From Sphingomonas crocodyli (lineage in GTDB: Bacteria; Pseudomonadota; Alphaproteobacteria; Sphingomonadales; Sphingomonadaceae), in the NCBI RefSeq assembly GCF_004005865.1, contig NZ_SACN01000001.1, positions 2,728,001-2,792,000 on the forward strand: a stretch of 64,000 nt of DNA, given 5' to 3'. The notes under the pieces were generated by a model that worked only from the letters and a program-made list of their open reading frames with translations, was not told the DNA's origin and made no database searches. Below, one piece after another: positions 34,409-42,768 of the stretch. The translations under genes and the position numbers were made by a program. How positions within the stretch are numbered: position 1 is the first letter of the stretch; each line of letters starts with the position of its first letter.

Positions 34409-35674
34409 ATGTCGGTGGATGGTGAAGCGCGCGGGCTGGGGTGGCCCGCGGTCGTCGGCTTGGGCGCCGCGCATTTCTGCCTGTTCGCCGATCGGGCGAT
34501 CCCGTCGGCCTTCGCGCCCGCGCTGCGCGCCGATTTCGGCCTCACCGATGCGCAGATCGGCCTGCTGATCGGCCCCGCGATGATCCTGCCCTTCGCGGTG
34601 GCGACGATCGTTGCGGCGAACTGGCTCGGCCGCGTCTCCGCCTGGACGATCATCACGATCTCGATGCTCGCCTGGTCGCTGGCCAGCGCCACCGGCGCGC
34701 TCGCCGCCACCTTTGCCGGGATGGTCGCGGGCCGCATCGCTTTCGGCATCGCACAGGCCGGCTTCGCCCCCGCCGCCGCCTCGCTGCTGTCGCGCTCGAT
34801 AAAGCCGCCCGCCCCGCTCGCCATATCGGCCTTCACCACCGGCTCCGCCTCGGGCCGCAGCGGCGGGCTGTTGCTCGGCGGCGCGCTGCTCCTCGCCGTC
34901 GGCGGCCTTGCCCTCCCCGTCGCGCCGTGGCGGATCGCCAGCCTCGCGCTGCTCATCCCCAACATCCTGCTCGCGCTGATGCTCTGGCGCCTGTCGCGCC
35001 GCGCGATCGAGGCACATGTTCCCGCCCCCGGCCTCGGCAGCGGGCTGCGCTGGATCGGATCGGTCCGCACCACCTTCCTCGGCCACATGATCGCATCGGC
35101 AGGCATATTGATGATCGCGCAGGCGATCGGCGCGTGGGCGCCGTCGATCCTCAACCGCGAATTCGGCCTGACAACCGCGGGCAGCGCGATGCTCGCCGGG
35201 GCCGCCGTCCTGATCGGCGTGCCGATCGGCCATCTCGCCGCCGGCCGCCTCGCGTCGCGCGCACATTTTCTGCGCAGCGGCCCCGCCCCGCTGATGATCG
35301 GCGGATCGCTGATCGCTTTTGTCGGCTGCATCGCGCTCCATGCCGCGACCAGCCTTGCGGGCGCCACGATCGCGCTGGTCGTGATGATCGCGGGTGGCGG
35401 CGTCGCGGCGGCGACCTCGCTGATCGGCCTGCAACTGATGGTCCCGCCGCGCGAACGGCTGTCGGTCAACGCGCTGTTCCTCGCCGTCACCACCGCCTTC
35501 GGCTATGCGATCGGCCCGTGGCTCACCGGCTGGCTCAGCGACGCGATCGAGCATGACGGCCACGCGCTTGCCTTCGCATTGCTCCTGCTCGTCGCGGGCG
35601 CGGCGGCCCTGGTCTTCGTCGCCGCCATCTCCGCCTCGGCGGGCTGGCGGCGGCTCGCGGCGGACAACGCATGA
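34409..35674 (+). CDS. MFS transporter
   Basis: A 421-aa membrane carrier with 12 predicted helices (GLGWPAVVGLGAAHFCLFADRAIPSAFAPALRADFGLTDAQIGLLIG at the N-terminus). The layout is like the aromatic-acid or sugar-phosphate MFS branches; the substrate is undetermined. The ATG at 34409 is chosen because the upstream in-frame ATGs (34286 and 34343) extend into a region with no hydrophobic or conserved character. Its stop overlaps the AraC-type regulator start (ATGA). Confidence 0.88.
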   Translation: MSVDGEARGLGWPAVVGLGAAHFCLFADRAIPSAFAPALRADFGLTDAQIGLLIGPAMILPFAVATIVAANWLGRVSAWTIITISMLAWSLASATGALAATFAGMVAGRIAFGIAQAGFAPAAASLLSRSIKPPAPLAISAFTTGSASGRSGGLLLGGALLLAVGGLALPVAPWRIASLALLIPNILLALMLWRLSRRAIEAHVPAPGLGSGLRWIGSVRTTFLGHMIASAGILMIAQAIGAWAPSILNREFGLTTAGSAMLAGAAVLIGVPIGHLAAGRLASRAHFLRSGPAPLMIGGSLIAFVGCIALHAATSLAGATIALVVMIAGGGVAAATSLIGLQLMVPPRERLSVNALFLAVTTAFGYAIGPWLTGWLSDAIEHDGHALAFALLLLVAGAAALVFVAAISASAGWRRLAADNA

Positions 35675-36699
35675 TCACGCCCCCGCCCGCCACGGACAAT
35701 CCGCCCGCCCCCGGCGGCGACGGCTTCACCTTTTCCAGCACGGGGCGCGATCCGGACATCGCCTTCGCCGAATATCGGCAGCTTTATGCCAACGGATCGG
35801 ATGTCGAACGCGTCGACGGCCCCTTTCATGCCGATGTCACCGCATGGCGGCTGGGCAATATGCTGCTGTTCGATCGCCATATCGACGGGCTGATCCACAG
35901 CCGCACCGCGCGGGTCGCGTCCGACGGCTTCGATCATTTCGTCCTCTACGCGCTGATCGACGGCGAAATCCTTGGCAGCCCCGAAAGCCGGTTCGAACGC
36001 GCGCGCGCCGGCGATATCGTCCTGCTCGATGCCAGCCTGCCCACCCGCACCCAGGCGATCGGCGCGCATTATCTGACGGTCAGCATCGCACGCCATCTGG
36101 TGGAGGCGATCGTCGATCATCCCAGCCGCCTGCACGGCACCGTCCTGCCCCCGCCCTCCACCCTGATCCTGATCGATTTCCTCGCCTCGCTCGCGCACCG
36201 CGCGCCCGATATCGCGAAGGGGGCGATGCCCAATCTGTCGCGCGTACTGGTCGATCTGCTCGGCATCGCACTCGCCGGCCGATCGCGCCCCGGTTCGGAG
36301 ACGCGGCAGCAGAACTTCCTGCGGCGTCAGGCGGTCGAAACCTATATCGCGCGCCATCTGGGCGATCGCCGCCTGTCGGCCGAGACGATCGGCGAAGCGA
36401 CCGGCATTTCGCGCTCCTCGCTCTACCGGCTCTACGATCGGCAGGGCGGGATCGCGCGACTGATCCAGCTGCGCCGGCTCGATGCGGTGCGCGCCGCGAT
36501 CGAGGCGGGATCGACCGCCAGCCTCTCCGAACTCGCCCAGCATTATGGCTTTGCGAGCGAGGCGCATATGAGCCGCGTCTTTTCCGAAGTGAACGGCCGG
36601 GCGCCGGGCGCCTATCGCCGCGAAGTGCAGGCGACTCCGGACGAAGGCGTCCTCACCGCGCGCCGCCGCTGGATCGGATGGATGAGCGAATTATCCTAA
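35671..36699 (+). CDS. AraC family transcriptional regulator
   Basis: A 342-aa regulator. The N-terminal about 220 residues form an AraC-binding-like (PF14525 type) sensor domain. The C-terminal about 100 residues hold two helix-turn-helix motifs (LSAETIGEATGISRSSLYRLYDRQGG and SLSELAQHYGFASEAHMSRVFSEVNGRAPGAYRRE). Translation is coupled to the MFS gene upstream. The amidohydrolase gene begins 187 bases downstream behind a promoter with two palindromes, so it is a possible target. Confidence 0.9.
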   Translation: MITPPPATDNPPAPGGDGFTFSSTGRDPDIAFAEYRQLYANGSDVERVDGPFHADVTAWRLGNMLLFDRHIDGLIHSRTARVASDGFDHFVLYALIDGEILGSPESRFERARAGDIVLLDASLPTRTQAIGAHYLTVSIARHLVEAIVDHPSRLHGTVLPPPSTLILIDFLASLAHRAPDIAKGAMPNLSRVLVDLLGIALAGRSRPGSETRQQNFLRRQAVETYIARHLGDRRLSAETIGEATGISRSSLYRLYDRQGGIARLIQLRRLDAVRAAIEAGSTASLSELAQHYGFASEAHMSRVFSEVNGRAPGAYRREVQATPDEGVLTARRRWIGWMSELS

Positions 36700-36764
36700 G
36701 GGCCATTTGGCGTCCCCCAACATCACCATCTGCTTTCCCCGCGAAAAGCCCCGATACCCCATAG

Positions 36765-36799
36765 TTGACCTAAACGGAGAACTCTCCGATACGAATCGG
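36765..36799 (+). promoter_or_regulatory. Candidate promoter with two overlapping palindromes, upstream of the amidohydrolase
   Basis: A -35-like TTGACC (36765-36770) and a GATACG (36788-36793) are 17 bases apart. CGGAGA-AC-TCTCCG (36775-36788) fills the spacer, and CCGAT-ACGA-ATCGG (36786-36799) overlaps the -10 region. A repressor at either dyad would block the polymerase. Confidence 0.5.
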
Positions 36800-36886
36800 C
36801 GAGCGGTCGCTTCGGCCGCATCGCCAATTCTGTTATCGTGTCATCCGTCCGGCTCGGGAGGTCGGGCGGCCAGTGGAGAGGCTGCG

Positions 36887-38638
36887 ATGAGCTACAATAT
36901 CCTGATCAAGAACGGCACCGTCATCGACGGGCAGAACAAGCCGGCTTTCAAGGCGGACGTGCGCGTTTCCGGCGGCAAGATCGTCAAGGTCGCGCCCACC
37001 ATCGAACGCGAAGGCGTCGAGCGCGTGGTCGACGCCACCGGCTGCTATGTGACCCCCGGCTTCATCGAAACTCACAATCACTATGACGCGCCGATGTGGT
37101 GGATGCCCAACATGTTCCCGCTGCCGGGCTATGGCATCACCACCACCGTCAACGGCAATTGCGGCTTCGGCGCCGCGCCGGTCCACCACACGAAGGAAGC
37201 CAAGGATGCCATGATCGGCATCTTCTCCTTCTTCGAAGATATCCCGCTCGAACCGTTCCACTCGCAGCTGCCGTGGGATTGGAAGACCTGGGGCGAATAT
37301 CGCGACTCGATGCTGCGCAACCTCAAGGTTCCGATCAATTTCGAGTTCTTCTGCGGCCACCAGGCGCTCCGCCTCGCCGCGATGGGCATCGACGCGACCA
37401 AGCGCGCCGCCAATGCCGAAGAAATCCGCGTGATGGCCGATATGCTGCGTGAGGCTCTCCGCGCCGGCGCGTGCGGCTTCTCGTCGAACACGATGGACTA
37501 TGATGGGCAGGGCAATCCCGTCCCGTCGCTGCTGGCCGACGACGCCGAATTCTCGGCCCTGTTCGACGTGCTCGACGAATTCCCCGGCAAGACGTTCGAA
37601 GTCATCATTTCGATCTTCCAGCGTTTCACGGGTGTCGAAGACATGCAGCGCCTCGTGCCGCTGGTGAAGGATCGCAAGTTCAAGACCCAGTGGGCCGGCG
37701 TCCCCACCCTCACCTATCAGCTCGGCAAGGTCGCCCCGCTGGTCGAGGAGCATGAGCGTTACAAGGCCGAGGGCTATCCGCTCTACACCGGCTTCACCCA
37801 CGTCGCGCCGGCGACGATGATCAACTTCAATTCGCCGCTCACTTTCGGCCAGACCAACCTGCTCGCGTGGGTCGAGGTCGCCGAGGAGACGAATCTCGCG
37901 AAGAAGCTCGAACTGCTCCAGTCCGAGGAATGGCGCGAGCGTGCCCGCCAGTCGTGGGAGGAGATGTATCCGCAGGCGATGTTCCGTCGCCCCGAAGCGG
38001 TCATCATGCGCGACAGCCAGTATCGCGTCGGGCCATACGGCTCGGAAGTCACCTTCCAGGACGTGATCGACGCCCGCAAGGACAATGCCCATCCGTCGGA
38101 CGTTCTGGCCGATTGGGTGCTCGAAAACGGCATCGGCTCGACGCTCGGCTACGGCATGCAGAAGGCGTCGATGGAACAGATCATCAACCTGTTCAAGGAT
38201 GAGAACGCGCTCGGCAACATCTCGGACTCGGGCGCCCACGCCCAGATGCTGTGCGGCATCGGCGATCACATCAACATGATCACCACCTTCGCCCGCGACA
38301 ATGATTGGCTGACGATCGAACAGGCGGTTTACAACCTGACCGGCAAGCTCGCGAACTTCTTCGGCTTCACCGATCGCGGCCACATCGCCGTCGGCAAGAC
38401 CGCCGACATCGCGATCTGGGACATCAACGAAGTCGAGCGTCGCCCGATGATCAAGGAGTTTGACGTGCCGGACGGCTCGGGCGGCCGCAGCTACCGCTAC
38501 ACCCGCGACGCCGCGCCGATGCGGATGACGCTGGTTCATGGCGAGCCGATCTTCGACGGCGGCAGCTTCACCGGCGCCTATCCGGGCCGCATCGCCGGCC
38601 ACGAAACCCACGAAGCCTTCGCCCAGGCGGCGGAGTAA
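36887..38638 (+). CDS. Amidohydrolase family protein (N-acyl-D-amino-acid deacylase type)
   Basis: A 583-aa metal-dependent hydrolase of the amidohydrolase-3/D-aminoacylase group. An N-terminal composite domain (ILIKNGTVIDGQNKPAFKADV) leads to the metal motif GFIETHNHYDAP. Later come GITTTVNGNCGFGAAP, the HVAP segment, ISDSGAHAQML with the catalytic aspartate, and GKTADIAIWD near the end. The GNCGFG stretch is typical of D-aminoacylases. The start at 36887 follows GTGGAGAGG. The substrate is unknown: deacylation of an N-acyl compound or hydrolysis of a cyclic amide would both fit. Confidence 0.88.
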   Translation: MSYNILIKNGTVIDGQNKPAFKADVRVSGGKIVKVAPTIEREGVERVVDATGCYVTPGFIETHNHYDAPMWWMPNMFPLPGYGITTTVNGNCGFGAAPVHHTKEAKDAMIGIFSFFEDIPLEPFHSQLPWDWKTWGEYRDSMLRNLKVPINFEFFCGHQALRLAAMGIDATKRAANAEEIRVMADMLREALRAGACGFSSNTMDYDGQGNPVPSLLADDAEFSALFDVLDEFPGKTFEVIISIFQRFTGVEDMQRLVPLVKDRKFKTQWAGVPTLTYQLGKVAPLVEEHERYKAEGYPLYTGFTHVAPATMINFNSPLTFGQTNLLAWVEVAEETNLAKKLELLQSEEWRERARQSWEEMYPQAMFRRPEAVIMRDSQYRVGPYGSEVTFQDVIDARKDNAHPSDVLADWVLENGIGSTLGYGMQKASMEQIINLFKDENALGNISDSGAHAQMLCGIGDHINMITTFARDNDWLTIEQAVYNLTGKLANFFGFTDRGHIAVGKTADIAIWDINEVERRPMIKEFDVPDGSGGRSYRYTRDAAPMRMTLVHGEPIFDGGSFTGAYPGRIAGHETHEAFAQAAE

Positions 38639-38650
38639 GAGACGCTTAAA

Positions 38651-38775
38651 ATCCTCCCCCGCCAGGGGGAGGTGTCAGCGCATGCTGACGGAGGGGGAGG
38701 ATGCGGTGAGCCACGAGTTCGCCGTGTCCTCCCCCTCCGTCGCTTTCAGCGCCACCTCCCCCTGGCGGGGGAGGA
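38651..38775. repeat. Family C intergenic palindrome, copy C4 (125 bp)
   Basis: Same length as copies C2 and C3. It begins 13 bases after the amidohydrolase stop and is followed directly by a family H element. Confidence 0.9.
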
Positions 38776-38789
38776 CCAAAAACAGACGG

Positions 38790-38921
38790 TCCTCCCCCGG
38801 AGGGGGAGGGGGACCGGCGCAGCCGGTGGAGGGGTATTCTCCACACGCACCACGCCCCGCTGCCGACCAATACCTCTCCACCACGCCTTCGGCGCGGTCC
38901 CCCTCTCCCTCCGGGAGAGGA
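38790..38921. repeat. Family H intergenic palindrome
   Basis: The left arm CCTCCCCCGGAGGGGGAGGG and the right arm CCCTCTCCCTCCGGGAGAGG pair imperfectly. Inner arms are GGTGGAGGGGTATTC and ATACCTCTCCACC. Together with copy C4 it fills the 353-bp gap between the amidohydrolase and the MFS promoter; no gene is seen there. Confidence 0.8.
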
Positions 38922-38937
38922 TCTGCCGCACACACAT

Positions 38938-38967
38938 ATTGACCTATCGTGCAAAATTGTGGCCTAT
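38938..38967 (+). promoter_or_regulatory. Promoter/operator of the MFS-ALDH pair, motif shared with 53518
   Basis: TTGACC (38939-38944) and GCCTAT are 17 bases apart, a plausible promoter. The block TTGACCTAT then GCAAAATTG matches the region upstream of the thiolase gene at 53518 in 19 of 23 positions. TTGCAC-N4-GGTCAA on the opposite strand is a loose dyad inside it. Confidence 0.55.
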
Positions 38968-38991
38968 GGAAAGCATAGGAGAGACACAAGA

Positions 38992-40326
38992 ATGCACGCG
39001 CCCGCCGATTCCCCCGCGTCCACGCCGGACAGCGCCGCTTACCCCTCGCCCGCAATGGGCTGGCTCACGGTCGCGATCCTCTTCCTGCTCTACATATTGT
39101 CGCTGACCGACCGGAACATCATGGCGCTGATGGTCGGCCCGATCAAAGCCGATCTGGGCCTCTCCGATCTGCAGATCAGCCTGCTGCAAGGCCCCGCCTT
39201 CGCCTTCCTCTTCTGCATCTGCGCGCTGCCCGTCGGCATGGCGCTCGATCGCTACAGCCGCCGCGTGATCCTGTGGCTGTCGGTCACGATCTGGAGCATC
39301 GCCGCCGCCTCGTGCGGTCTCGCTTCCAGCTTCGCGATGCTCGCCATTTCGCGCGCGGGCGTCGGCGTCGGCGAATCGGGCTTCTCGACCGGCAGCTATT
39401 CGGTGGTGGGGGACAGCTTCCCGCCGCACAAGGTCGGCCTCGCCATGTCGATCTTCATCATGGGCGGTGTGATGGGCGCGGGCGTCGTGTTCCTCGTCGG
39501 CGGGCCGATCGTCTCGGCGGTGATGCAGGGCGGCGGCTCGGTCTGGCCGGTCTTCGGCCTCCTCCAACCCTGGCAGGAGGTGTTCATCATCACCGGCGCG
39601 CCCGGCATCCTGCTCGCCCTCCTCGTCTTCCTGTTCCGCGAACCCATCCGCCGCAAGAAGACGCAGATCGACGAAGGCGCCGGCTATGGCGAGGCGTGGA
39701 CCTTCCTGAAGGCGCACAAGCCGCTCGCGGTCGCCACTTTCCTCGGCTTCGGCCTCACCTATGCCTGCACGATCGGCTTCCAGCTCTGGACCCCGTCTTA
39801 CCTCGCCCGCGTCCACGGCTGGACGCCCGCGCAGGTCGGCCCGGTCCTCGGCGTCACCCAGATCCTCGCCGCCGCGCTCATGCCGGTCCACGGCTGGGCG
39901 GTCGATAAATTGTTCAAGTCCGGCCGTCGCGACGCGCACCTGCTGTGGTGCATGGGCGCGGTGCTGATCGCCGCCCCGCTCGGCATCGGCGCCTTCCTGG
40001 TGTCGAACCCGTGGCTCACCGTCGTTCTCTACGGCCTGTTCATGGCGCTCGTCCTCGCCGCCGCCAGCATGGGGCCGACGGTGGTGCAGGTCGTCACCGC
40101 TCCCCGCCTGCGCGGCCGCGTCTCGGCGCTCTACGTCCTCGTCACCGGCCTGATCGCGCTTGCGGGCGGCCCCGCGACCGTGGGCCTCATCACCGACAAG
40201 GTGCTGGGCGACGAAAAGCTGGTGGGCATGTCGCTCGTCATCACCATATTCGTCGTGCTGCTCCCCTCGGCACTGCTGTTCGCGCTCGGCCGCCGCTCGA
40301 TGCGGAATGCCGTCGAAGCGCTTTGA
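38992..40326 (+). CDS. MFS transporter (spinster-like)
   Basis: A 444-aa carrier with 12 membrane segments. The LTDRNIMALMVGPIKADLGLSDLQISLLQGPAFAFLF segment is typical of the spinster/organic-anion MFS branch common in sphingomonad catabolic clusters. The ATG at 38992 follows TAGGAGAG. It is 69 bases upstream of an aldehyde dehydrogenase on the same strand. Its promoter shares a motif with the catabolic island, which suggests it imports that island's substrate or a related acid. Confidence 0.9.
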   Translation: MHAPADSPASTPDSAAYPSPAMGWLTVAILFLLYILSLTDRNIMALMVGPIKADLGLSDLQISLLQGPAFAFLFCICALPVGMALDRYSRRVILWLSVTIWSIAAASCGLASSFAMLAISRAGVGVGESGFSTGSYSVVGDSFPPHKVGLAMSIFIMGGVMGAGVVFLVGGPIVSAVMQGGGSVWPVFGLLQPWQEVFIITGAPGILLALLVFLFREPIRRKKTQIDEGAGYGEAWTFLKAHKPLAVATFLGFGLTYACTIGFQLWTPSYLARVHGWTPAQVGPVLGVTQILAAALMPVHGWAVDKLFKSGRRDAHLLWCMGAVLIAAPLGIGAFLVSNPWLTVVLYGLFMALVLAAASMGPTVVQVVTAPRLRGRVSALYVLVTGLIALAGGPATVGLITDKVLGDEKLVGMSLVITIFVVLLPSALLFALGRRSMRNAVEAL

Positions 40327-40395
40327 TGTTTGCCGCGATTTCCGAGCCGGCAGTTGCAAGCAACCGCCTCGAAATCGCTCTGTAAGGATTTTAAA

Positions 40396-41868
40396 ATGAC
40401 CGATCACGCCGCCCTCATCGCGGGCACGCCCAAGGGTCTCCTGATCGACGGCCAGTTCGTCGACTCCATCTCGGGCGAGCGTTTCGACACGCTCAATCCC
40501 AACACCGGCACCAAGCTGGCCGACATTCCGCTGGGCAGCGAAGCCGACGTCGATCGCGCCGTCGTCGCCGCGCGCCGCGCGCTGGAGGGCAGCTGGGCCA
40601 AGGTGAAGCCGGCCGAGCGTCAGGCGATGCTCCTGCGTCTTGCCGACCTGATCGATCGCGACTTCGACGATCTCGCCCTGCTCGACACGCTGGAAATGGG
40701 CCGCCCGATCACCGCCGCGCGCGGCCTGCGCGATCTCGTCCTCCGCGCGATCCGCCACTTCGCCGGCCTCGCCACCGCGATCCACGGTGAGACGATCCAC
40801 AACTCCGCACCCGTCGACCTGTTCACCTATACGGTGCGCGAACCGATCGGCGTCGTCGGCGCGATCATCCCGTGGAACGGCCCGCTGTTCAGCGCGGTGT
40901 GGAAGATCGCCCCCGCCCTCGCCGCGGGCTGCACCGTCGTGCTCAAGCCCGCCGAGGACGCCTCGCTCAGCCCCCTCGCCTTCGGCAAGCTGTGTCTCGA
41001 AGCCGGCATCCCTGCCGGCGTCGTCAACATCGTCACCGGCATGGGCGCCACCGGCGCGGCACTCTCCAACCACCCCGACATCGACAAGATCAGCTTCACC
41101 GGAAGCTGCGAGACCGGGCAGCGGATCATCCAGGCGTCGGCCGGCAGCGTGAAGCGCGTGACGATGGAGCTGGGCGGCAAGTCCCCAAACATCATCTTCA
41201 ACGACGCCGATCTCACCCGCGCCATCCCCGCCGCCGCGATCGGCGTGTTCAACAATTCGGGGCAGGTCTGCGCCGCCGGCACCCGCCTGTTCGTACAGCG
41301 CGGTGTGTATGAGGAGGTCGTCGCCGGCGTCGCCGCCTTCGCCTCCGCGATGAAGATCGGCCCCAGCCTCGATCCCACGACGCAGGTCGGCCCGCTCGTC
41401 TCGGCCAAGCAATATACGCGCGTGCAGGACTATCTCGATCACGGCCCGACCGAGGGCGCCCGCCTCGTCACCGGCGGCGCGCGCGTCACCGATGGCGGCC
41501 TCGACACCGGCCACTGGGTTGCCCCCACCGTCTTCGCCGACGTCAATGACGAGATGCGCATCGCGCGCGAGGAGATCTTCGGCCCCGTCGCATCGATCAT
41601 GGTGTTCGACACGCAGGAAGAGGTGATCGCCCGCGCCAACGCATCGCGCTTCGGCCTCGCGGGTGGCGTGTGGACCAAGGACATCACCGTCGGCCTCTCG
41701 ACCGCCAACCGGATCAAGTCCGGCACCGTCTGGGTGAATCACTATTTCGCGATGGACCCCTCGGTCCCCTTCGGCGGCTACAAGATGTCCGGCTTCGGCC
41801 GCGAAGGCGGCTACGAGCATGTCGCGAGCTACCTCAACACCAAGAGCATCTGGGTGCGGATGGACTGA
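40396..41868 (+). CDS. Aldehyde dehydrogenase (betaine/phenylacetaldehyde dehydrogenase-like)
   Basis: A 490-aa NAD(P)-dependent ALDH. Motifs: IIPWNGPLF, cofactor loop FTGSCETGQRII, general base in MELGGKSPNIIF, and nucleophile in NNSGQVCAAGTRLFV. It ends PFGGYKMSGFGREGGYEHVASYLNTKSIWV, typical of class 1/2-type enzymes. TAAGGA precedes the ATG. It is co-directional with the MFS gene, so the pair may import and oxidise one substrate. A diverged family C palindrome follows nine bases after the stop. Confidence 0.93.
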   Translation: MTDHAALIAGTPKGLLIDGQFVDSISGERFDTLNPNTGTKLADIPLGSEADVDRAVVAARRALEGSWAKVKPAERQAMLLRLADLIDRDFDDLALLDTLEMGRPITAARGLRDLVLRAIRHFAGLATAIHGETIHNSAPVDLFTYTVREPIGVVGAIIPWNGPLFSAVWKIAPALAAGCTVVLKPAEDASLSPLAFGKLCLEAGIPAGVVNIVTGMGATGAALSNHPDIDKISFTGSCETGQRIIQASAGSVKRVTMELGGKSPNIIFNDADLTRAIPAAAIGVFNNSGQVCAAGTRLFVQRGVYEEVVAGVAAFASAMKIGPSLDPTTQVGPLVSAKQYTRVQDYLDHGPTEGARLVTGGARVTDGGLDTGHWVAPTVFADVNDEMRIAREEIFGPVASIMVFDTQEEVIARANASRFGLAGGVWTKDITVGLSTANRIKSGTVWVNHYFAMDPSVPFGGYKMSGFGREGGYEHVASYLNTKSIWVRMD

Positions 41869-41876
41869 CCTGAATC

Positions 41877-42003
41877 GATCCTCCCCGGCACGGGGAGGGG
41901 GACCATGCGGAGCATGGTGGAGGGGGCAGGAGACCGGGCGCAACGCCTTGCCTCCTGCCCCCTCCGTCGCCTTCGGCGCCACCTCCCCGAAACGGGGAGG
42001 ATC
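41877..42003. repeat. Diverged family C palindrome, copy C5
   Basis: Outer arms GATCCTCCCCGGCACGGGGA and complement, with inner GGAGGGGGCAGG / CCTGCCCCCTCC. It has the same architecture and length (127 bp) as other C copies but a different arm sequence. Confidence 0.8.
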
Positions 42004-42059
42004 TTCACTCTTGACGAAATGAACCATTTGGGTTATCCACTCCACCATCCTCTCGCCCG

Positions 42060-42480
42060 ATCAGCCTGGGGATACAGGACCGGCCCGGAGCAGAGCTCGC
42101 TCCGCCACCGGGCCGTGACAGGTCGGCGCGAAGTCATCCGGTTTCAGAAGCGGATGCGCATCGCTTCTCGCCGGCATGTGCTGGACGAACCCGCCGGCAG
42201 GCGGAGGCGATACGAGGTTTCGAAGGGAAGACAGGGCCGATCCACTGTCGTGGCGACACGACATCCCGGGTAGCCCCGACCGGAAAGACCGCGTCTCGCC
42301 CCCAATCGCCGGGGCCGCTCTATCGAGGAGCGGCAGCAGCCAATCGCAGGACCGCATCCCCTGGCCTGGTGACAGCAGGCTAAGCATGTCGGTTCGGTCG
42401 GCCCCAGCCATGCCCGCACCACTGACCCTTGAGTTACCCAACGTCCGGGTGCCCTTTTGGCAGGACGCACCGACCTTCAC
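42060..42480 (+). ncRNA. Hairpin-rich gene-free region, candidate structured RNA
   Basis: About 420 nt with no convincing protein gene on either strand and no match to the palindrome families. Perfect stems occur at 42081-42088/42108-42115 (8 bp, with an inner 5-bp stem), 42146-42152/42162-42168 (7 bp), 42191-42195/42200-42204, 42246-42252/42257-42263 (7 bp, GCGA tetraloop) and 42314-42320/42328-42334 (7 bp). The GNRA-type loop favours the plus strand. I compared it by eye with RNase P, tmRNA, SRP and 6S RNA hallmarks and saw no match. It could also be a decayed gene. Confidence 0.3.
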
Positions 42481-42515
42481 CTGTCCTGATTCTACGCCAC
42501 GAATCCGTCCCCACT

Positions 42516-42610
42516 CCGTCGCCCCAGCGAAGGCTGGGGCCTATCTCTGCCGTGGCAAACGGCACCGTGGAGATGAGAGACATAGGCCCCAGCCTTCGCT
42601 GGGGCGACGG
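42516..42610. repeat. Family A intergenic palindrome, copy A3 (95 bp, inverted)
   Basis: Exactly 95 bp like copies A1 and A2, but its asymmetric centre (GCCGTTTGCCAC on the other strand) is in the opposite orientation. It is followed 26 bases later by a family B element. Confidence 0.92.
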
Positions 42611-42636
42611 AAGAGAGGGAAGCGCCCCTATCTTCA

Positions 42637-42734
42637 CCTCGTCATTGCGAGGCGCCGAAGGCGACGCGGCAATCCACTCCGCAGTTCGGAATGGATTGCC
42701 GCGTCGCCGCAAGCGGCTCCTCGCAATAACGAGG
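42637..42734. repeat. Family B intergenic palindrome, short variant B5 (98 bp)
   Basis: The outer tips CCTCGTCATTGCGAGG and complement are intact, but the usual GGCCCGC core is replaced by a shorter centre with CATTCC and GGAATG. It lies at the 3' end of the carboxylesterase operon. Confidence 0.85.
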
Positions 42735-42768
42735 GAGAGGACGACGTCACCTCACCCACGTCGTGGGA

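Noticed and set aside
38944..42048. Very long open frame (over 1000 codons) antisense to the MFS and ALDH genes
   Set aside because: A high-GC codon shadow: composition is Arg/Ala/Gly/His-rich without any domain, and both plus-strand genes have clear family motifs.
42061..42400. RNase P, tmRNA, SRP or 6S RNA gene
   Set aside because: Hallmark conserved segments of these RNAs are absent on both strands.
42061..42480. 139-aa minus-strand open frame in the hairpin-rich region
   Set aside because: No domain, no ribosome binding site, and composition unlike the neighbouring genes. I describe the region as a candidate RNA instead.
42523..42734. CRISPR-like array from the stacked repeats
   Set aside because: The units belong to two different palindrome families with no regular direct repeat or spacer, and no cas gene is present.
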